64,000 nt of DNA from Candidatus Iainarchaeum sp. (lineage in GTDB: Archaea > Iainarchaeota > Iainarchaeia > Iainarchaeales > GCA-2688035), in NCBI GenBank assembly GCA_017610205.1, contig JAFCCL010000006.1:1-64000 (forward strand). Direction: 5' to 3'. Both the position numbers and the translations under genes were made by a program. Positions 48,179-58,805 of the stretch are shown here, in pieces; position 1 is the first letter of the stretch, and each line of letters begins with the position of its first letter. The notes below the pieces were generated by a model. It worked only from the letters and a program-made list of their open reading frames with translations, did not search any database and had not been told where the DNA came from.

Positions 48179-48400
48179 ATGGATACAAAATATAAAATCA
48201 TTTTCAAATCATTGTTTTTTTTTGTAGCTGTTGCAATTCTTACAGCAAGCTTTATTGTCACACTTTTTGAAGGAATTATAATGCAATTTAATGACCTTGA
48301 ATTTGACGCAATGGGTCTTTACATTGTTTCAATAATTGCCCTAATCGCAGCTTTGGCAGTAATGAAAAGGGCAAAACACATGCTTTGGACAGCTGCCTAA
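48179..48400 (+). CDS. Small two-TM membrane protein
   Basis: MDTKYKIIFKSLFFFVAVAILTASFIVTLFEGI... Confidence 0.55.
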   Translation: MDTKYKIIFKSLFFFVAVAILTASFIVTLFEGIIMQFNDLEFDAMGLYIVSIIALIAALAVMKRAKHMLWTAA

Positions 48401-48456
48401 AACAGGAATCAAAAGCCATATTAATCACTTAACACCTATTTAAAACCAGTTTAAGC

Positions 48457-49980
48457 ATGAAGAAAAAAGGGCAGGCTGCAGCAGAATTGCTGATAATTCT
48501 GGCGGTTGCAATAGTTGTACTAATTGCAATCTACAGCTTTAGCTTTGAAGCAATAACAGATATTGGACAAGAACAAATTATTGAAACAGCACAAACAAGC
48601 GTGAAGGATTTGGCAAACGCTACAAACGACGTTTATGAGCAAGGAGTCGGGGCAAAAAAACGGGTTTTCTATCAGGTACCAGGAAATGTTGATGAAAGCA
48701 AAAGCGGAATTGAAGGAAATGCCTTTGTCCTGAACGTACTTAAATCAGATGTTTATGCTTCAGCAAACACCTGCCTTTTGGGAGAAATGCCTACAAGCAC
48801 AGGAGGGCACTTTGTATGGCTTACTGCACAGGAGCAATGTGTTTTTGTAGGAATTGAAAACCTTGAAATAAGCAAAACAAGCAGTTACATTACATTAAAC
48901 CAAAGCGATTCTGAAACAGACTCTGTAACCATAACAAACAATGGAGAAGAAACAGCAGACATTTTTCTTACAAGAAACTGGAGCCACACAGGAACAACAG
49001 ACCTTGACCTTGACATATATATATTCTCACTTAACGCAGGGCAATCGCAAACAGTGACATTGACATACTCTTCAAGCGCGAGTGCCTCTGGCAACTATAC
49101 CGGCAGCGTTTCAATTGATGCAGCCTTTGCATCAGGCAATGAAAGCAATTCACTGCCTGTTACTGCAGACGTGCTTGTTGCAGGCGGAGGTGAGATACTT
49201 GTTGTCTTTCCTGCAACAAGAACAAGTGACTATAATGCAGGCGAAACAGAGAATTATTCATTTCAGGTTTGCAACAACGGGGACAGCGCGTTAACTAATA
49301 TATCGTTTTCAGACAGCGGAAGAATTGCTGACTGGATTGACGCAGAATCAATTCCAATAATTGCCCTGCTTGCAGCAGGCAGTTGCGAAACAGTTTCTTA
49401 CACTTTGACTCACCATGGGTTACGACGCCTAGTGCCACTGATTGGCACGATTATTGCAACAGACGGCACCTACAGTGACAACCTTGCAATAACTGTTGTT
49501 ATTCCAGCAGCACCTCCAGAACCAACAGTAATTGCTTTTGATGTTTTCCCAAACAGTACCTGGGATGAAGGAAGTGGCTGGCTTGAAGACTGGACCCATT
49601 CAGGGGATGCATCTCTTAGAACAATCGGTAATCCACACAGTTTGCCAAGGCACCTTAGACTAAGAAGGGCAACAGGCTATGTCAAAAGACCTGTTGACCT
49701 GAGCAGCTACACAAATCCAAGAATTGAATTCTGGGCAAAAGCTATTAGCTGGGAATCTGGTGACGAAGCACATGTTTTGGTCAGCCACAATGATTCTGAC
49801 TGGCATACCCTAAAAACATGGGTTAACGGAGAGGATGATGGTGTATATCACTTCTATGAATTTAATTTAAATCCTTATACCTTGAGCAGTGAATTCTGGA
49901 TAGCATTTGATGCAGAAATGAACAATAAGAATGATTATTTCTATGTTGATGACGTAAATATTGTTGAAAGGACCCAGTAA
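48457..49980 (+). CDS. Large pilin-like secreted protein (class III signal peptide, Ig/CARDB-like and C-terminal jelly-roll-like region)
   Basis: MKKKGQAAAELLIILAVAIVVLIAIYSF; C-terminus ...GYVKRPVDLSSYTNPRIEFWAKAIS...FYVDDVNIVERTQ. Confidence 0.7.
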   Translation: MKKKGQAAAELLIILAVAIVVLIAIYSFSFEAITDIGQEQIIETAQTSVKDLANATNDVYEQGVGAKKRVFYQVPGNVDESKSGIEGNAFVLNVLKSDVYASANTCLLGEMPTSTGGHFVWLTAQEQCVFVGIENLEISKTSSYITLNQSDSETDSVTITNNGEETADIFLTRNWSHTGTTDLDLDIYIFSLNAGQSQTVTLTYSSSASASGNYTGSVSIDAAFASGNESNSLPVTADVLVAGGGEILVVFPATRTSDYNAGETENYSFQVCNNGDSALTNISFSDSGRIADWIDAESIPIIALLAAGSCETVSYTLTHHGLRRLVPLIGTIIATDGTYSDNLAITVVIPAAPPEPTVIAFDVFPNSTWDEGSGWLEDWTHSGDASLRTIGNPHSLPRHLRLRRATGYVKRPVDLSSYTNPRIEFWAKAISWESGDEAHVLVSHNDSDWHTLKTWVNGEDDGVYHFYEFNLNPYTLSSEFWIAFDAEMNNKNDYFYVDDVNIVERTQ

Positions 49981-49992
49981 CGGAAGGTTAAA

Positions 49993-50385
49993 ATGGATAT
50001 AAGGGCACAGGTTTCGGTTGAGTTCCTAATAGTTTTGATACTGCTCCTTGGACTGCTTTTGTTTTCGCTTGCTGTTTTTAGCGAAAAAAATGAAGGATTT
50101 ATTTTAAGCAAGGAAAATTACAAAGCAAGGCTTATTGCCAACCAGATTGCTGAAAAAGCAAACACAGTACTTACTTCAGGAAATGGAGCAGAAGTAAGTT
50201 TTAGGCTTAAGAAATTGGAGGGTTTTGAGCCAAGTGTTGCAGGAAATGCAGTAAGGGTTTCGTGGCGCGATAACTTTGTTGATTCGCCATTGCTAACTAA
50301 CGATGTAACAGTAAACAACCTTGCATTAGGAGAGGGAATAAAAATTAAAAATCAGAAGGGGGAGATTGTAATTGACTTTGCTTAA
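49993..50385 (+). CDS. Pilin-like protein
   Basis: MDIRAQVSVEFLIVLILLLGLLLFSLAVF. Confidence 0.75.
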   Translation: MDIRAQVSVEFLIVLILLLGLLLFSLAVFSEKNEGFILSKENYKARLIANQIAEKANTVLTSGNGAEVSFRLKKLEGFEPSVAGNAVRVSWRDNFVDSPLLTNDVTVNNLALGEGIKIKNQKGEIVIDFA

Positions 50386-50878
50386 TAGAAATGGCCAGAT
50401 TTTTTCAATAGATTTAATGCTTGCCTCAATAATTTTTCTTCTAATACTAACAACCGCGACAATTTACAGCAACCATATTGCAAACAGGATTTATTTTTTG
50501 GAACAGGATGCAGAAATGAGACAGGCTGGCCAGCAGGCAGCCAATGGATTGGTTTTAACAGGAGGAAATCCTGCAAACTGGCAAAATCAGGGATTGAAAA
50601 ATGTTAATTCGATTGGAATTGCAAGCAGTGCAAACAATCTCAAAAAAAACAAAATGCAGCGGCTTTCCTCACTGGCTTCAAGCAATTACGAGGAAGTGAA
50701 AGACATTCTTGGAATTGCAAAATTTGATTTTAAAATTGATGTTATAAGCATGAAGGGTAATTTTGTGGTTGAAAGCTTTGGCGCAAGGCCTGAAAGCGAA
50801 AGCAGCATAGTAAGCATTAACAGGATTGCGTTTTATGACGGAAACAATGTTGTTGTAAGGCTGAAGGTGTTTAAATGA
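50372..50878 (+). CDS. Pilin-like/minor pilin protein
   Basis: NRNGQIFSIDLMLASIIFLLILTTATIYSNHI. Confidence 0.65.
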   Translation: MTLLNRNGQIFSIDLMLASIIFLLILTTATIYSNHIANRIYFLEQDAEMRQAGQQAANGLVLTGGNPANWQNQGLKNVNSIGIASSANNLKKNKMQRLSSLASSNYEEVKDILGIAKFDFKIDVISMKGNFVVESFGARPESESSIVSINRIAFYDGNNVVVRLKVFK

Positions 50879-51327
50879 AACATGCAAAAAACGGAAAGGA
50901 AAAAGGATTTATAATTTCATTCGAAGCTATTATTGCATTGCTTGTTTTTGCAGTGCTTATTGGCACAAGCGTTTTTTATCTTGAACAGAGTGTGCCAGAG
51001 GCAAGAAACAGCCTGCTATTGAAAGAAACTGCATCCGATACCTTGACTGTTTTGGACAAAACAACTATTTTGCAGGATGCCATTGACAACAGAAGCAGTT
51101 TAGGCATAAATTCTTTTTTTGCAAGACTTCCATACAACAAATGCGCAGAAGTTATTATTTACAATGAATCAGACCTTAACACCGCAATCCTTAGTGTCTT
51201 AAGACAAGATTGTGAAAAAACATTTGACGAGCTTGCAACAGTTAAACGAGGCTTCTTTATTGAAAGTAACGGCAACCTTGACTTTTACATTGCAGAATTA
51301 AATATGTGGGTGAGGGAAACAGCATGA
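50875..51327 (+). CDS. Pilin-like/minor pilin protein
   Basis: EKGFIISFEAIIALLVFAVLIGTSVFYLEQ. Confidence 0.65.
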   Translation: MKHAKNGKEKGFIISFEAIIALLVFAVLIGTSVFYLEQSVPEARNSLLLKETASDTLTVLDKTTILQDAIDNRSSLGINSFFARLPYNKCAEVIIYNESDLNTAILSVLRQDCEKTFDELATVKRGFFIESNGNLDFYIAELNMWVRETA

Positions 51328-52199
51328 GGAAGGGATTTGTGATTTCAATCAGCACCTTTCTGGTAATGATAACTGTGGTGTGGTTCAGTATTTTTTACAC
51401 AGGATTTATGCAAAACCAGGAAGCAGACATTTACAGCACTTATCCTATTGAAAAAGCCGGCTTTGTTGCAGATGACATAATATGGGATGTGAATCAAATC
51501 GTTGGCATTGGACAAAGTGTTGAAAGGAGAACAGATTTTATGAGGATTGAAATAAAGGACAAGCTTCCTGCAGATATAAACAAGCTGCAGCTGATTGACT
51601 ACAATGAATTTGTTGACATAAATTACAGTGAAAAACAAAATGCCTCAATTAACCTTGATTTTTCAAATTTGCTTGACGGAAAGGTTGAACTTCTTTTCAG
51701 CAACGGTCTTGTATACGAGCACCAATATTCAGGAGACCAGAACTTTTCCAAGTTTTACAGGAACGATGGCAGCGATACAGGTGTTTTTACCTACGACATA
51801 AATGTTTTTGTGCAAAATGCAAGATATGACAGTGGAGAATCCGAGGAATGGGACTGCGACAATGACGGAGATGTGAATGTGAATTTAAGGTATAGCGATA
51901 GCTATGGGGAAAGCGTTAATAGTTTTTGCCAACAGGATTCTGAAGAAGAGTATGAATATGAGTTTGAATTTGATAGTGTTGCAGGAAGCCTTGTTGTAAG
52001 TTTTGGAGATGTACAAGGCAATGAGAATTCACTAAAGATAAGGAATAATATCGGAAACCCAAATGTTGAAGTAGTTGTTTCAATCAGTGCAGAGCTTGCT
52101 TCTCCAACTGAAGAAGTTGTATGGTATTATGATGCAGACCTGAATTATGTGCAGGGGGCTGTTGAATTGAATAGAAAAATTGAATTGGGAAGAAGCTAA
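51324..52199 (+). CDS. Pilus-locus membrane-anchored protein
   Basis: MRKGFVISISTFLVMITVVWFSIFYTGFM N-terminal TM. Confidence 0.6.
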   Translation: MRKGFVISISTFLVMITVVWFSIFYTGFMQNQEADIYSTYPIEKAGFVADDIIWDVNQIVGIGQSVERRTDFMRIEIKDKLPADINKLQLIDYNEFVDINYSEKQNASINLDFSNLLDGKVELLFSNGLVYEHQYSGDQNFSKFYRNDGSDTGVFTYDINVFVQNARYDSGESEEWDCDNDGDVNVNLRYSDSYGESVNSFCQQDSEEEYEYEFEFDSVAGSLVVSFGDVQGNENSLKIRNNIGNPNVEVVVSISAELASPTEEVVWYYDADLNYVQGAVELNRKIELGRS

Positions 52200-52282
52200 T
52201 TATATTAGCCGGAATCACTTTTGTTGTTTATAATTAATTTCATTTTCGTTTCTTATAATTAGTTGTTATTTTTACTTTGCTT

Positions 52283-52372
52283 TTAGGGTGCTTTTTTCCG
52301 GTAGTTTTTCTTTTTTCCTTCAGGCTGGGCAAAAAGTGCAATAACTGCCAGCAGAAACAACAATTTTTTCAT
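52283..52372 (-). pseudogene. Signal-peptide remnant (29 aa) similar to start of the 53976 gene
   Basis: MKKLLFLLAVIALFAQPEGKKKNYRKKAP* vs MKKLLFLLVILVFFAQLTVAEEN. Confidence 0.5.
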
Positions 52373-52494
52373 TCAAGGATTACCTTTTTAAATGTCCATT
52401 CAATCATTATCTTTGAAATTGTTCTTTATATAAATAGTCTCTTATATACAAAATAGTTTTCCTAAGGCAAGACAGGAAAAATAGTTATTTTTGT

Positions 52495-53976
52495 TTATCT
52501 TTTTTTATTCTTAGAAATATACTTTTTGTATATTTTAATTTTTTCTTTCAGTTTTTTTTCAGCTTTAGTTTGTTTTCCAGATTCCTTTTCAGCTTTAAAT
52601 TGTTTTTTGTGTTCCTTTTCCTTTTCAATATTGACAATGGTTATAACCAGAGGTTCACCTTCTTCATAGCCAATAACTGCAGGCAATGGAACAGAATTTG
52701 CTTCAGGCTGTGAAATTAACAAAGGAACAGTGTATGAAAAAGTTGTTAGCTTCATTGCACCAACCTTTTCCAAAATAAATTCAGCTACGGAATCAAACTT
52801 TTTTACATTGATTTTTGTATCCTCAGATTTTTCTAAAAAAGTTTTGCCAAAAAACCTTGGAATTTTAACTGCTACCTTTGCATTCAACCAGTTTCTGTTA
52901 GTGTTGTTTTCAATTGTAACCATTACCGTTGTTTCAAAACTTGCTTCTCCTTTTTTTGTTACAACAAGACAGCATTTAACCGACTGTAAAACATTTGTTC
53001 TGGCAGCAAACTCCATTGCGTTTTCCCTCACCTCTGCTTTTAATCCGAGTTTGTCAAGAATCCAACCCACATCGTAATCGTTTGCTGTTCCCTCTGACTC
53101 GGCAGCAAAAAGCCTCACACGATCTTCATCTTCAACACCATCAACAAGAGTTTCAGAAGGCATTATTTTCATAGGGTACTTTCCGCCTGCAAAACGCTTT
53201 GTTGTAAAAAATATTCCTGCAAAAAGCAGAGCGACTAAAACAATAATTGCAATCGTTTGCAATAACTCAAAAGGAAACGGCGGAGGAGTTAAAGGCAGTG
53301 CATTCACAGAAAAATCTTTTATAAGCTTTGCGGATTCGGTGCCTGATAAGGTAGTTACCATAAGCTTATAATTTCCTATCGGCAAACTAGGGCCAAGCCT
53401 TGTTATTTCATTAATCCCACTTACAGCAATATTCTGCGAATTAGACCAAACAACTTCACCATCCTTTGTTATCTGCTCATGTAATTGAATAGGTGTTTCA
53501 TCAACATCGTTTGTCTTAATAGAATAAGCAAAGCCCAGCTGGCCTCCTTCATCCAGACCATCAAGTATAATTGCACCAAGCTGGGGCATCACAGGAACAA
53601 TTTTTCTCACTTCAATTGTCTTGTTTGCCAAAACATTTGCATCATTGCACTTTAATTCAATCAAAAAATTGTAAATGCCCTCAAGGTGGCTTGGCAAAAG
53701 CACATTTGCATTTCCAGATTTTGTCTCATCGCTATCGAGAAAAATATTATCACTGCCCTTGCTTACTTTTTCATTGTCAACCTCAATCCAATAGCTTACA
53801 TAGCCTGTACATGGCGGACCAGCCCTGTTTCCTGCATAATACACAAAATCAAGAGGAGCTCCTGCTTTTACAATAACAGGCATGTCCTCAATTTTTAGCT
53901 CGAGAATGTTTTCTTCAGCCACAGTAAGCTGGGCAAAAAAGACCAAAATAACCAGAAGGAACAACAATTTTTTCAT
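52495..53976 (-). CDS. Secreted/membrane protein with Ig-like region, probably pilus-associated
   Basis: Signal peptide MKKLLFLLVILVFFAQLTVA, internal TM, Lys-rich tail. Confidence 0.6.
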   Translation of the reverse strand: MKKLLFLLVILVFFAQLTVAEENILELKIEDMPVIVKAGAPLDFVYYAGNRAGPPCTGYVSYWIEVDNEKVSKGSDNIFLDSDETKSGNANVLLPSHLEGIYNFLIELKCNDANVLANKTIEVRKIVPVMPQLGAIILDGLDEGGQLGFAYSIKTNDVDETPIQLHEQITKDGEVVWSNSQNIAVSGINEITRLGPSLPIGNYKLMVTTLSGTESAKLIKDFSVNALPLTPPPFPFELLQTIAIIVLVALLFAGIFFTTKRFAGGKYPMKIMPSETLVDGVEDEDRVRLFAAESEGTANDYDVGWILDKLGLKAEVRENAMEFAARTNVLQSVKCCLVVTKKGEASFETTVMVTIENNTNRNWLNAKVAVKIPRFFGKTFLEKSEDTKINVKKFDSVAEFILEKVGAMKLTTFSYTVPLLISQPEANSVPLPAVIGYEEGEPLVITIVNIEKEKEHKKQFKAEKESGKQTKAEKKLKEKIKIYKKYISKNKKR

Positions 53977-54101
53977 TCAACTTCTCCTTTTATTAAACAC
54001 TAGTATATAGAAGTCCTTTTTAGTATAAAATTGTTTTTACAAACCTAGCAAAAGAACAATCAGTACCCCCAAAAAAAGCACAATTTCAAAAAGTTTGTCA
54101 A

Positions 54102-55799
54102 TTACCCAAATTTAGGGCTGTTTTCCTTCATTGATTTGAGCTTTTTTGCCAAAACCAGCATTGCAATCACAGCAAGAATTGCCACTATTATCCATGGAAT
54201 AATTTCAAAAAATGTTGCAACAAGAGACTGGTCTGAAGGAGATGGTGGAGTTGACGGAAGCAGTCCTGCAGATGGCTTTATTTCAAAAGAATACATATCA
54301 GTATCTGTTTCACCCTGATAAACAGCATCTACTTCAAGCCGGTAGTTGCCTGGTTCCAACCCATAAACTTCTTCGGAAAATTTCTGCAGGATTTGAACAG
54401 CCACTGTTTGCTTCTTTTCCCAAACCAGCGAATCGTTTAAATAAAGCCGTTCATTAACAAGCACTGGCAAAACCGCGTCCTTGTTTGATTCAATTGTCAT
54501 TGAAAAAGACAATGGCTCTGCACCACCGCCTGGCAAAAGTGAAGTAATATCAATTCCGATTTTTGTCGGAACACCTTTTCCAACAGTTATTAGCCTTTCC
54601 ACTTCAACGTTTTCCTGCTCTTCCCTTGACAATTGCAGATGGAACTCATACAAGCCATCCATGTCTTCAAACAAAAGAAGGTTTGCATTGATTTCCCTTA
54701 TTTCACCAGATACAAGATAAACTGTTTCACTTCCACTTACAAATTTCACATCATCTTTTTCAAGCCAATATTCAATATATGCATTGTCATTTGAGTTTGT
54801 TCCATTTGTTATAAGATAGGTAAAATCAAGTTTCTCACCTGCTTCAACAGGGTCATCAATTCGGATAAGGATTATATTAAAATCATTTTCCAAAACAGCC
54901 CCTGGAAAAACGCCGCCTCCACCAGGAACAGGTGAAGGTGTTGGCGTTGGTCCAGGTCCTGGAGGAGTATATGTTGTTTGCACTATCAAACTGTTGTTGT
55001 CAGCGTAATCCGTTGCCTTCACATAATAGGTATGGCTTGTTAATCCGCTTCCAGAAAAGACATGGGAAAGGGCGAGCCCTGTCCTTAGCCAGCTTCCACT
55101 GTCTTCCTTAATATAATATGTTTCAATTCCTGTAAACGAATCCTGTCCGTTCCATAAAAGGGCAACATTGGAGCCGCTTTGTGCAGCCGAAATGCTTGTA
55201 ATTACAGGGGCTGTTGCATCATAATGTACAATCCTTTCAATGGGCAAACCACAATTATTCAAATCGTCAGCTGCATAAAAAACAACGTTGTTGTCAGCGT
55301 CAACCGCCAAACCTGTTTCAACATAGCTGCAGTAGAACTCTCCCCTAAATTCGACGCAGTCAGTACTGCCATTAAAGTCAGTGCTTGCAAGGCCATTTAG
55401 ATCTACTCTAGCACTGTAGTTGTTTACATCAGCAGTTGGGGTTTTGTTCAAGTCAAAAATGATTGTTGGATTACTGTTAATGTTTGCATCCTGAACAGGG
55501 TTTTCTATATTGATTAGAACGCCAACAGGCCATCCGTCTAAAATTGTTGCAATCCAACCAAGCTGGAGATAGTAGCTGCTTGAGGATACTTCACCGGCAA
55601 TTGGCTGCCCTGTTGTACTAATCATGCCATAAGAACTTGAGCCAGTTTCTTCACCACTTACTATAGCCAGTTGAATTGGGTTTATTTTGTAAGCTGTTGT
55701 AATCGAGGGGAGAAGTAAAAGAGTAAGGCAAAGAACAATCAGTGGCTTGAAGAAAAATTGCTTTTTAAAAAAAATGTTTGTTTTTTCATTTTCAGACAC
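54102..55799 (-). CDS. Surface protein with beta-sandwich repeats and C-terminal TM anchor
   Basis: N-terminal TM; SSYYLQLGWIATILDGW; Pro/Gly linker; C-terminal IVAILAVIAMLVLAKKLKS. Confidence 0.65.
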   Translation of the reverse strand: MSENEKTNIFFKKQFFFKPLIVLCLTLLLLPSITTAYKINPIQLAIVSGEETGSSSYGMISTTGQPIAGEVSSSSYYLQLGWIATILDGWPVGVLINIENPVQDANINSNPTIIFDLNKTPTADVNNYSARVDLNGLASTDFNGSTDCVEFRGEFYCSYVETGLAVDADNNVVFYAADDLNNCGLPIERIVHYDATAPVITSISAAQSGSNVALLWNGQDSFTGIETYYIKEDSGSWLRTGLALSHVFSGSGLTSHTYYVKATDYADNNSLIVQTTYTPPGPGPTPTPSPVPGGGGVFPGAVLENDFNIILIRIDDPVEAGEKLDFTYLITNGTNSNDNAYIEYWLEKDDVKFVSGSETVYLVSGEIREINANLLLFEDMDGLYEFHLQLSREEQENVEVERLITVGKGVPTKIGIDITSLLPGGGAEPLSFSMTIESNKDAVLPVLVNERLYLNDSLVWEKKQTVAVQILQKFSEEVYGLEPGNYRLEVDAVYQGETDTDMYSFEIKPSAGLLPSTPPSPSDQSLVATFFEIIPWIIVAILAVIAMLVLAKKLKSMKENSPKFG

Positions 55800-56013
55800 A
55801 GGATTAGCCCCCCAACTTTCCTAAAAAATAATTTTTCAGCCCAAAATTTATACGGGCAATTATTTTTTCCCAGTATATTAAAGGCTTTTAAAATTTAAAA
55901 AGCCATTGTTATCAATATCTTGGATTACACCTGAATCCAATAAGAAAGACTTGTTTTAATTACATTTATTAATTAGAAAAGCGTTTTATTGGGTAGTGGA
56001 AAAGTGACTGGAA

Positions 56014-57921
56014 ATGACTGAAGAAAAGAAAGCACTAAAAGGCAATGAAAAGCAAATTGAGAAAAAAAAGAAAATGCAAGCAAAGTCAGTGGTAAAAAAA
56101 GAAGGCCTTTGGGCAAATAAGGTTGAAAACAAAATGCAGGGAGAAGAAATTGAAAAAAATGGCGGGATTGCCTTTTTGCAGACACCTATTGACAAGTTTG
56201 TAGGACTTATTAAAAGAAATGGTAAGATGTCGTTTAAGGCGCTTGCAAACCAACTTGGATGGAGTGTTGAAAGCGTTGAAAAAGTCGGACTTGTTTTGGA
56301 AAAAAGAGGCGTTGTTGACGTGCGCTATCCGGCACTTGTTACAGCAAAGCCAAATATTTCTTTTATAAAAGAGCTTCCTTCAATTCCAAGATACGAAATT
56401 AGGGGAACTTTGCTTGAAAAATACCGTTACATTATTGACTTTGTTCCTGCAACAATTGAAATCTACAAAGTAAAAGAAGAACAGCGGCCGGTTTACCACA
56501 TAGTCACTCCTTATGTTGGAGCATATACCCGTGCATTTTTTGAAGAACTAAAGGAGAATATTGCGGAACAGATTCCAATAGAGGCATCTGAAATAACAGA
56601 CAACAGAAAAGGATTTGAATTGAAAAAAAGATTTTTTATAATTGCAAGAAAAGAGCTTAAAAGCTACCTTGCAGAAAGTCAGCCAAGAATTGTTGACGTA
56701 CTTGCAGGACTTTTGCTGCATGCAATGTACGGACTTGGAGAACTGGAAATTTTACTTGGGGACAACAACCTTGAAGAAGTAGCAGTTAACAGTGCAAAAA
56801 CTCCGATTACAGTTTATCATCGAAAATATGGATGGATGGAAACAACTATTTTTATGCAGTCAGAAGACGATATATTCAATTACGCAGCCCAGATTGGAAG
56901 AAAGGTTGGCAGAAATATTAACACCCTGCACCCTATCCTAGATGCACATCTTGTTTCAGGAGACAGGGTTAGTGCCACACTCAGCCCGGTAAGCAGTTCA
57001 GGCAACACAATTACAATAAGAAGATTTGCAAGGCGCCCTTGGACAATAGTTGATTTTATTGGAAAAGTTCACACAATGAACATTGAAATGGCGTCATTGC
57101 TTTGGATGGCAATGCAGTATGAGATGAGCATTGTGATTGCAGGCGGAACAGCAAGTGGAAAAACAAGCTGTTTAAATGCATTGACTGCAATGATTCCTGC
57201 ATACCATAGGACTATTTCAATTGAAGATGTTAGGGAAATAATGCTGCCAAAATACATGCATTGGAACTGGGTTCCTTTAACCACAAGAAATCCAAACTCC
57301 GAAGGAATGGGAGAGGTTTCAATGCTTAACTTAATGCAGGCATCTCTTAGAATGCGACCTGACAGAATTATTCTTGGAGAAATCAGGAGAAAGAAGGAAG
57401 CAGAAGTATTGTTTGAGGCAATGCACACAGGCCACAGTGTTTACAGCACAATCCACGCAGACAACAGCCAGCAGGTTTTAAGAAGGCTGACAGAGCCTCC
57501 AATTTCACTGCCGCCTTTGGAAATTGAGGCAATAGACCTTGTTCTTGTGCAATACCGGGACAGGAAAAAAAATGTAAGAAGAACCTATGAAATAAGCGAA
57601 GTTGAAAGCGGTGTAAGTGGTGAACAGCTTGGAATAAACACTGTTTTCAAATGGGATCCGAGGACAGACGAATGGGAAACAGTAAATCCTGCAACCAAAT
57701 TTATAAGGCAGCTTAATCTGCACACAGGAATGACAGAGGATGAGATAACAAAAAGCCTTGAGTCAAGAGCAGCTGTGCTGAAATGGGCTGATGAAAACAA
57801 ACAGAACGAAATAGAGCAGGTTGGTAAAATAATGAAACTTTATTACAGTGAGCCAAAAATTATTGAAAAGGCTGTATTGGACAATGAAAACCCTGAAACA
57901 GTTCTTGGTGGTAAAACATGA
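56014..57921 (+). CDS. Archaeal type II/IV secretion ATPase (VirB11/TadA-like)
   Basis: VIAGGTASGKTSCLNALTAMIPAYHRTISIEDVREI...RPDRIILGEIRRKKEAEVLFEAMHTGHSVYSTIHAD. Confidence 0.95.
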   Translation: MTEEKKALKGNEKQIEKKKKMQAKSVVKKEGLWANKVENKMQGEEIEKNGGIAFLQTPIDKFVGLIKRNGKMSFKALANQLGWSVESVEKVGLVLEKRGVVDVRYPALVTAKPNISFIKELPSIPRYEIRGTLLEKYRYIIDFVPATIEIYKVKEEQRPVYHIVTPYVGAYTRAFFEELKENIAEQIPIEASEITDNRKGFELKKRFFIIARKELKSYLAESQPRIVDVLAGLLLHAMYGLGELEILLGDNNLEEVAVNSAKTPITVYHRKYGWMETTIFMQSEDDIFNYAAQIGRKVGRNINTLHPILDAHLVSGDRVSATLSPVSSSGNTITIRRFARRPWTIVDFIGKVHTMNIEMASLLWMAMQYEMSIVIAGGTASGKTSCLNALTAMIPAYHRTISIEDVREIMLPKYMHWNWVPLTTRNPNSEGMGEVSMLNLMQASLRMRPDRIILGEIRRKKEAEVLFEAMHTGHSVYSTIHADNSQQVLRRLTEPPISLPPLEIEAIDLVLVQYRDRKKNVRRTYEISEVESGVSGEQLGINTVFKWDPRTDEWETVNPATKFIRQLNLHTGMTEDEITKSLESRAAVLKWADENKQNEIEQVGKIMKLYYSEPKIIEKAVLDNENPETVLGGKT

Positions 57922-58805
57922 GGGTAAAATTCATGCTTTTTTCAATTGAAAGAGCAAACAAGGTCAACAGGCATTTTGTTTGGATTGGAGAAAAACTAAA
58001 AACTATTTTTTCAAATTTCAAATATACTCTTATGCAGTCAGATCTTAAAATTTCTACTGAAAAATATTTAACAGCGGCATTTTTTAGCGCACTTGTATAC
58101 GGTTTGCTTTTCTTCGTGTTTATTTATGGATTGCAGTTTGCAAGAGACGGAACAGTTACTGCAGAAGGCAATATCATATCGTTTGTTGTAGGCCTTATGT
58201 TCTTTGTCATTTTCTTCATTCTGCACATAATCTACCCCGGAATTATGGCAAAACAGCATGCAACAGGAATTGACCAAAATCTTTTGTTTGCATTGAAAAG
58301 CATGATGATTCAGGTAAGCAGTGGAGTTTCATTGTTTGACTCAATGATAAACATAGGCAATGAAGATTACGGAATTGTAAGCAAAGAGTTTGCAGAATTG
58401 ACAAAAAAAATAAGTTCAGGAGAAGGCGAAGTAAAAGCCCTTGAAAAAATGGCTTTAAGCACAAAAAGCGATTATCTTAGAAAAACCACTTGGCAACTGT
58501 TAACATCTTTGAGAAGCGGAGCTTCTTTGGAGAGTGCCTTAAAATCAATTGTTGAAACACTTTCAAACAATCAGGCAAGGGCAATAAAAAATTATGCAGC
58601 TGAGTTAAATCTGTGGATTTTGGTTTATTTGCTTTTGGCAGTAGCTATTCCAACTATGGGAGTAACCTTTTTGGTTATTCTTTCCGCATTAGGCGGTGTA
58701 TCTATTGGACCAGAACTTATTATACTGATTGTATTGGGGGCATTTGCAATGCAAATTATTTTGATTGGATTTGTCAAAAACAGAATGCCAAAGGTGATTG
58801 CATGA
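57918..58805 (+). CDS. Type II secretion F-domain membrane protein (TadB-like)
   Basis: LKSMMIQVSSGVSLFDSMINIGNEDYGIVSKEFAELTKKISSGEGEVKALEKM. Confidence 0.88.
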   Translation: MRVKFMLFSIERANKVNRHFVWIGEKLKTIFSNFKYTLMQSDLKISTEKYLTAAFFSALVYGLLFFVFIYGLQFARDGTVTAEGNIISFVVGLMFFVIFFILHIIYPGIMAKQHATGIDQNLLFALKSMMIQVSSGVSLFDSMINIGNEDYGIVSKEFAELTKKISSGEGEVKALEKMALSTKSDYLRKTTWQLLTSLRSGASLESALKSIVETLSNNQARAIKNYAAELNLWILVYLLLAVAIPTMGVTFLVILSALGGVSIGPELIILIVLGAFAMQIILIGFVKNRMPKVIA